Assembly: GCA_002245135.1 (NCBI GenBank)
Contig: NGBS01000617.1
Location: 1 to 64,000, forward strand
DNA length: 64,000 bases
Direction of reading: 5' to 3'
Source of the DNA: Proteromonas lacertae
Taxonomy: Eukaryota; Sar; Bigyra; Opalinata; Proteromonadidae
Below the pieces are notes generated by a model. The model saw only the letters and a program-made list of their open reading frames with translations. It was not told the DNA's origin and searched no databases. This document shows positions 59,301 through 64,000 of the stretch, piece by piece. Positions within the stretch are counted from its first letter, which is position 1; every line of letters begins with the position of its first letter. A program made the position numbers and the translations under genes.

Positions 59301-62300
59301 CCAGAATCAATTTATACAGTAAATATTTCCAGTAATTATGGAAGTTTCAATATAACACCATTAGCTAGAATATATCATATTAATAATAACACTTACAACA
59401 ATGTAAATCCATTAATATTTGATGTAAGATATAAGTATTTAAGTGAAGTTATTCACTTGGTTGAATATCAAAACAGATTAAATTACAATGGAAATGATAC
59501 AATCAGAATAGAAGTGAATGATAATGGAAATAAAGGACTTCAACAATTAGAAACTAATTTAACAACAATAGGAAGTAATGAAATAATAGTAGTAATAAAT
59601 CCAGTAAATGATCCACCAATAGTTATAGTTCCAACTGAAATATTATATGCATTTGAGAATCAAATAATGGAACTACCTCCAATAATAATAAGAGATCCTG
59701 AAGTTATAAATGGTAGTGAAATATACAATTTAATGATTGAAGTTGAACATGGTACAATTTCATTTGAATCATTCTATTATTATAACCAAAATATTAATAG
59801 AATGAGTGATAATGATTTTGATAAGTTAACAATTAATAAAGGATCAATAATTAATGATAAATTTATGAATATTACTGGACCAATCAAAATATTAAATGAA
59901 TTATTCATATTCTCAACTTATCAAAGTGAAAAATTCTACAACAGTTATTTAAGTCTTCCAGATACTATAAAATTCACTATAACAGAAGTAGAGGAAAAGA
60001 TTCCACTCTCAACTAGCAGTTTAGTATATGTTCATGTTGAACCAGTCAATAATAAACCTGAAATAATGGCTCCTTACATTCACAAGAAATATAATAATGA
60101 TAGTAATTATTTAGAAGTAGATTATATTGAAATATTGAACGTAACTGAGGATATCCCATTCTTAATTAAAAATCTATACGTTATAGATTTAGATGCAAAA
60201 GAAACTAGAAATAATGTGTTGGATATTTTATTATCAGTTCAACATGGTATATTAAAGACAAATTCATTGTTTAAAATATCTGAATTCTCCTCCAGATTTG
60301 ATCCAATAATAAGTGGTTCTACAATCCAATATAGAGGATCATTGAATAGTATAAATCGAATGATTAAAACATTATTTTACATACCAAATCATAATTACAA
60401 TGGTGTAGATAATTTACATATTTATGTAAATGATAATGGTTATACTGGAAAAATAACAAATAATTTATTCTATGATAATACTCACTCTATTCAATGTTTT
60501 ACAATAACAATTGATAATAATTATAATTATAATGAAACAATCATAATGAAGTATTTAGTGAAAGATTATTTGAATTATTCAGATTGGAATGTTAGTGATA
60601 GTTATATCGAATCTACTCCATTTACTATTTCAGCTTCTTCTGAAGATGTGATGGTTATATTGAATAGATTATTGAAATACAGTCACTTAATCCCATATAC
60701 TAGTGAAAGTGGTGTGACTTATGTGAATAGAAGTGATTCTTTAAATTCGATACAATATTGTGCTCATTTCAATCCAAATATAAAGAATTTACCTGAATTA
60801 GAAATAGAATCAAATTATTCATCAAAAGTGAAAATTGTTAAAGATTATACAATTACAACTACTTCATTATATGATATTGTTGATATTCCAATAGAAATAG
60901 AAGAAATAAATGATCCACCTGAGTTTAGTATACCAGCACCTATAATTCAGCTTGAGGAGAACAAGCCTGTTCATTTGTATGGTATTAGTTTGTATGATGA
61001 AGAAACAACACCTGTTGATGGAATGATTTATGTAAAGATAGTGAGTGAAAATGGAAAATTAACTTTAAATAATGTAAGAGATGATGAAAGAGTAAAATTT
61101 TACTTGAAATCAACAATCATTTTAAACGATACAATCTCTAAAGTTAACGAATATATTTCCGATATTATTTATACACCCAATGAAGATTGGAATACTGATT
61201 ATAAAGAAAATGAAACGATCATATTTACAGCATATGATGATATGAAAGATTTAAAGAATCCAAGAGGTACAACTGAAATATTATCATTTATAAAAGTGAT
61301 GGGAGTTAATTCTCCACCAGTTATTCATATTCCTGGTGAAATAAGAGCCAATAATAATTGTACAATACAACAGAATGATCCATTACCGTTAGAACAAAGA
61401 TGTGATAGAATAATTAACTTAGATACTTTAAAATTGAATGTTACACAGAATGAAGTTAAATCAATTGATAATTTATATATTGTAGATACGGATGGTGAAT
61501 TATATTATGCATTTAAACATACAGTTGAAGTAAATTGTAGTTATTGTATATTAACATTGAAATCTAAATATGGAATAATATTTAAAGACAAAACTGAAGA
61601 TATTAGTAACAGAATCATTATAGAAGGATCATTAAGTAATATAAACAAAGCAATTAATGGTATGACTTATTTGAACAAAAGAGAATATAAAGGAAGAAAT
61701 GATTTCCTAACTGTTTATGTAAATGATAATGGTAATTCTGGTAAAGGTGGTCCACTTACTGATTATATTAGTTTATCAATAGAAATAGCATTAGTTGATG
61801 CAGGAACCTCATTTCTTACCTCATTCAAAGAATGTAATAGTGAATGAAGATGAATTGAGTTTATTACCACAGTTACAGATTGTTGATGAAGATATAGAAA
61901 ATGATTTATTGAATTTAGAAATTGAAATTTTACATGGATTTATTATATTACAAGTTGATTTATATAACTTACATTATCAATCATTATTGAATATTAGCAA
62001 CAGTAATGAGAATAATAATGTTAAATATTGTAAACATTGTAGTATAAATGGTACAATATTTGATTTAAATAATTTGCTGAACAGTTTCTATTATTTAAGT
62101 GATTTGAATTATAACAGTGAAATAGGTGAAATTGATAGAATAAAACTCAATATAAGTGATTTTGAGAAATGGAATATTACAAATATATATGTTAATATAT
62201 TACCAGTTGATGATTCACCTGTATTAACAAAAGAAGATGCAATTTATTCAATTAGCAACCGAACAGAAGATAATTTATCATTCAAAATCGAAGAAATCCC

Positions 62301-64000
62301 ATTAATAACAATAAAAGAAGAAGAAACAGTCTTAATAGAAGGAATATCAGTAAGAGAAGTTGATTTTAAATATGAAAATAGTGTATTTGAAGTGTTGGAA
62401 TGTTTAATACATAGTAACAATGGAAATATAACGATTAACAATTATAAACCAAAATTATATAGTGATGTTATACATTACAATAAGTCAAATGTATTAATAA
62501 TAGATGGTGATTATAGAAACACTAATAATATCCAATTTAGAAGTAATGTATATGAAATGAACTTGTTATTATCAAATATTACATATAAACCATATAAATA
62601 TTATAATGGAAATGATAAAATAACAATTGAGGTTAGAAATGATGATAAATACGATGTAATGGAAATAAATATATATATTGAAAGTATTAATAAACCACCA
62701 GAAATATATATAAAGAAACGAATTGATGGTTCAAAAGAATTTGTAGTAAAAGAGAATTCAAGTTTCTTATTACCTCAAATAACTGATTATTGGAATAGTT
62801 TTAGAAATCAAACTCAACCTACTACAGAAGGATATGAATTATATGAAACTCATTTCATTACACGAAGATTTGATTATTCATATGACTTTGAATTAGTAAA
62901 AGATATATTTAAAGGAGAAAATTCATCTTTTCCTAAAGACTTTATTGAGTTTAATGGTAAATTATACTTTAGTGCTGAAGATGATATAAATGGAAGAGAA
63001 ATATGGGTAACTGATGGTACAATGAGTGGAACAAAATTATTTTATGATTTAAATCCAGGAATTGGATCATCTGATCCTTCAGATTTTGTAGTTTATAATA
63101 ACAAATTATATTTCACTGCTTATGGAAATGAAATGGAATATAGACTTCATGATGAATGTGATGGTTATAAGACTGCCAAAATGAATGAAGACATTCTATT
63201 TGTTGCTTCAGAGAGTAACGAATGGGATAGAAACCATGTTTATGACTGTCCAAATAACTATCATTGGATGAATACCAACGAAGCGAATTTATTATTTAAA
63301 AATAACTTAATTAATGGTCCAAGTGATGAAATATCAGCATATTATTCTCAATGTGGTTGGAGTGGATATAGTTATAATAATACAGAAAGAAAATATTGGA
63401 GATTTAGCGATTCTTATATAAATGGTTCTTATAAGATTGGTGGATATGGAGAATCAATCAATATTCGATATAATTTATTTGATGAAGATAAATTTGCTGG
63501 AATAATCTGTTATAGAGGAGAAATTGAGTGTATAGAGGGTGAAAAATGTGAGAATTATGATAGAAATCGAGTATTATGGTCAACAGATGGAGTTAATGTA
63601 AATACTCATAAAATCATTACCCAAAGACAATCATCCCCTATGTTTAATCCTCGAAACACAATTGTATTTAATAATAAGTTATATTTTGAAGCATCAAGTT
63701 CAAAATATGGAAATGAGTTATTTGTAAGTGATGGAAGTGAAGAAAATACTAAGATAGTAGCTGATATAAATCCTGGAATAAAAGGTTCTTATCCTGAAAA
63801 ATTAGTAACAAATAATAACAACTTATACTTTACAGCTGTCAAAGATAATAAAAGACGATTATATTTATATACCACTGAAGATGAATATTATGTAATTAAT
63901 GAAGATGGTGATATAATAAATGAAATCTTAACAGTCGAAAATAAAAGTAAAATCTTCTTTGATAGTTATGATAATGAAACAGGAGTAGAATTATATGTAT
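44334..64000 (+). CDS. Giant secreted adhesin-like protein with dozens of cadherin/CSPG-like repeats (3' end beyond window)
   Basis: At least 6,500 residues. A signal peptide (YLFSLLIYLSVSICFEI) is followed by a 31-nt intron (44596-44626) and then an essentially uninterrupted coding run to the window end. It consists of repeats of about 110-130 residues with the pattern PVNDxPxI...GIxIxDxD...L.V.I....G.I....LxxINxxLxxxxYxPxxxYxGxDxIxIxVNDNGxxG. Such Asp/Asn-rich repeats bind Ca2+ in cadherin-like and VCBS-like proteins. Many Asn-X-Ser/Thr sites suit an extracellular glycoprotein. The C-terminal part changes to TDGT-type repeats. Six frame changes occur near 47.2, 47.63, 53.27, 57.85, 58.17 and 61.83 kb, each with repeat-matched sequence resuming at once in another frame. 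The family is known from stramenopiles and marine bacteria. Confidence 0.85.
62900..64000 (+). other. ELWxTDGT-type repeat region of the adhesin
   Basis: Domain within the giant gene. Units read NGKLYFSAEDD-GREIWVTDGTMSGT, NNKLYFTAYG, RVLWSTDGVNVNTHK, NNKLYFEASSSKYGNELFVSDGS and NNLYFTAVKD, each followed by a phrase like DINPGIKGSYPEKLV. This is the beta-propeller-like ELW-TDGT-GT repeat known from bacterial surface proteins, here attached to cadherin-like repeats. A Cys-rich insert with a Trp/Tyr-rich lectin-like stretch (SQCGWSGYSYNNTERKYW) lies near 63350-63410. Confidence 0.7.

Noticed and set aside
1-64000. Altered genetic code (stop codons read as amino acids)
   Set aside because: Every apparent in-frame stop in conserved genes is explained by a tiny intron or a single-base indel, and genes end at ordinary TAA, TAG or TGA.
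1-64000. CRISPR arrays or rRNA genes
   Set aside because: No regularly spaced short direct repeats and no rRNA-like conserved stretches were seen.

Overview
The window is nuclear DNA of a protist. It is very AT-rich, uses the standard stop codons, and its genes carry extremely short GT-AG introns: the roughly three dozen I could place by reading frame and homology run from 24 to 51 nt, mostly 26-37 nt, nearly all beginning GTAT and ending TAG, with one possible exception of 66 nt. Eukaryotic markers include an SPB1-type rRNA methyltransferase, a PTB-like RNA-binding protein, a HORMA protein and a pleiotropic-drug-resistance ABC transporter. The species cannot be named from the sequence. Tiny introns, a GT77-like glycosyltransferase and a giant adhesin with VNDNG-type repeats make me think of a stramenopile, but this is only a suspicion.

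Layout. 1-6.7 kb: part of an integrase-bearing element (Polinton/Maverick or Ginger type), cut by the window start, with a 639-bp palindromic element inserted in it. 6.8-8.8 kb: an orphan inverted fragment of an ABC transporter gene next to a glycosyltransferase gene, both duplicated from a second locus at 15.5-21.3 kb. 8.9-11.3 kb: a BTB/BACK gene, a tRNA-Ile(AAU) gene and a six-exon HORMA-domain gene. 12.1-14.9 kb: a transposon-like element with 767-bp terminal inverted repeats. 15.5-23.5 kb: three co-oriented genes for a full-size ABCG/PDR transporter, a GT77-like glycosyltransferase and an OafA/SGNH acyltransferase. 23.6-30.2 kb: compact RNA-biology genes (SPB1, a CIR/RP9-like zinc knuckle protein, a PTB-like protein) and a gene of unknown function. 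30.7-31.9 kb: a protein built from Cys-ribbon modules. 32.1-44.0 kb: three tandem pseudokinase-LRR genes, with a relic transposon between copies 1 and 2 and a duplicated upstream block. 44.3-64 kb: one giant secreted adhesin-like gene that runs out of the window.

How genes relate. The ABC transporter, glycosyltransferase and acyltransferase could serve one surface-glycan pathway (inference from order and orientation). The SPB1, CIR-like and PTB-like genes are ribosome or mRNA housekeeping functions packed with gaps of a few hundred bases or less. The pseudokinase-LRR family and the glycosyltransferase pair both look like mosaics made by gene conversion.

Caution for the reader: several conserved host genes are broken by single-base indels, often one A missing from an A-run (SPB1 twice, LRR-kinase copies 1 and 2) or an extra base (CIR-like, PTB-like). 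This pattern looks more like assembly error than pseudogenes. Joined exons given here are conceptual.
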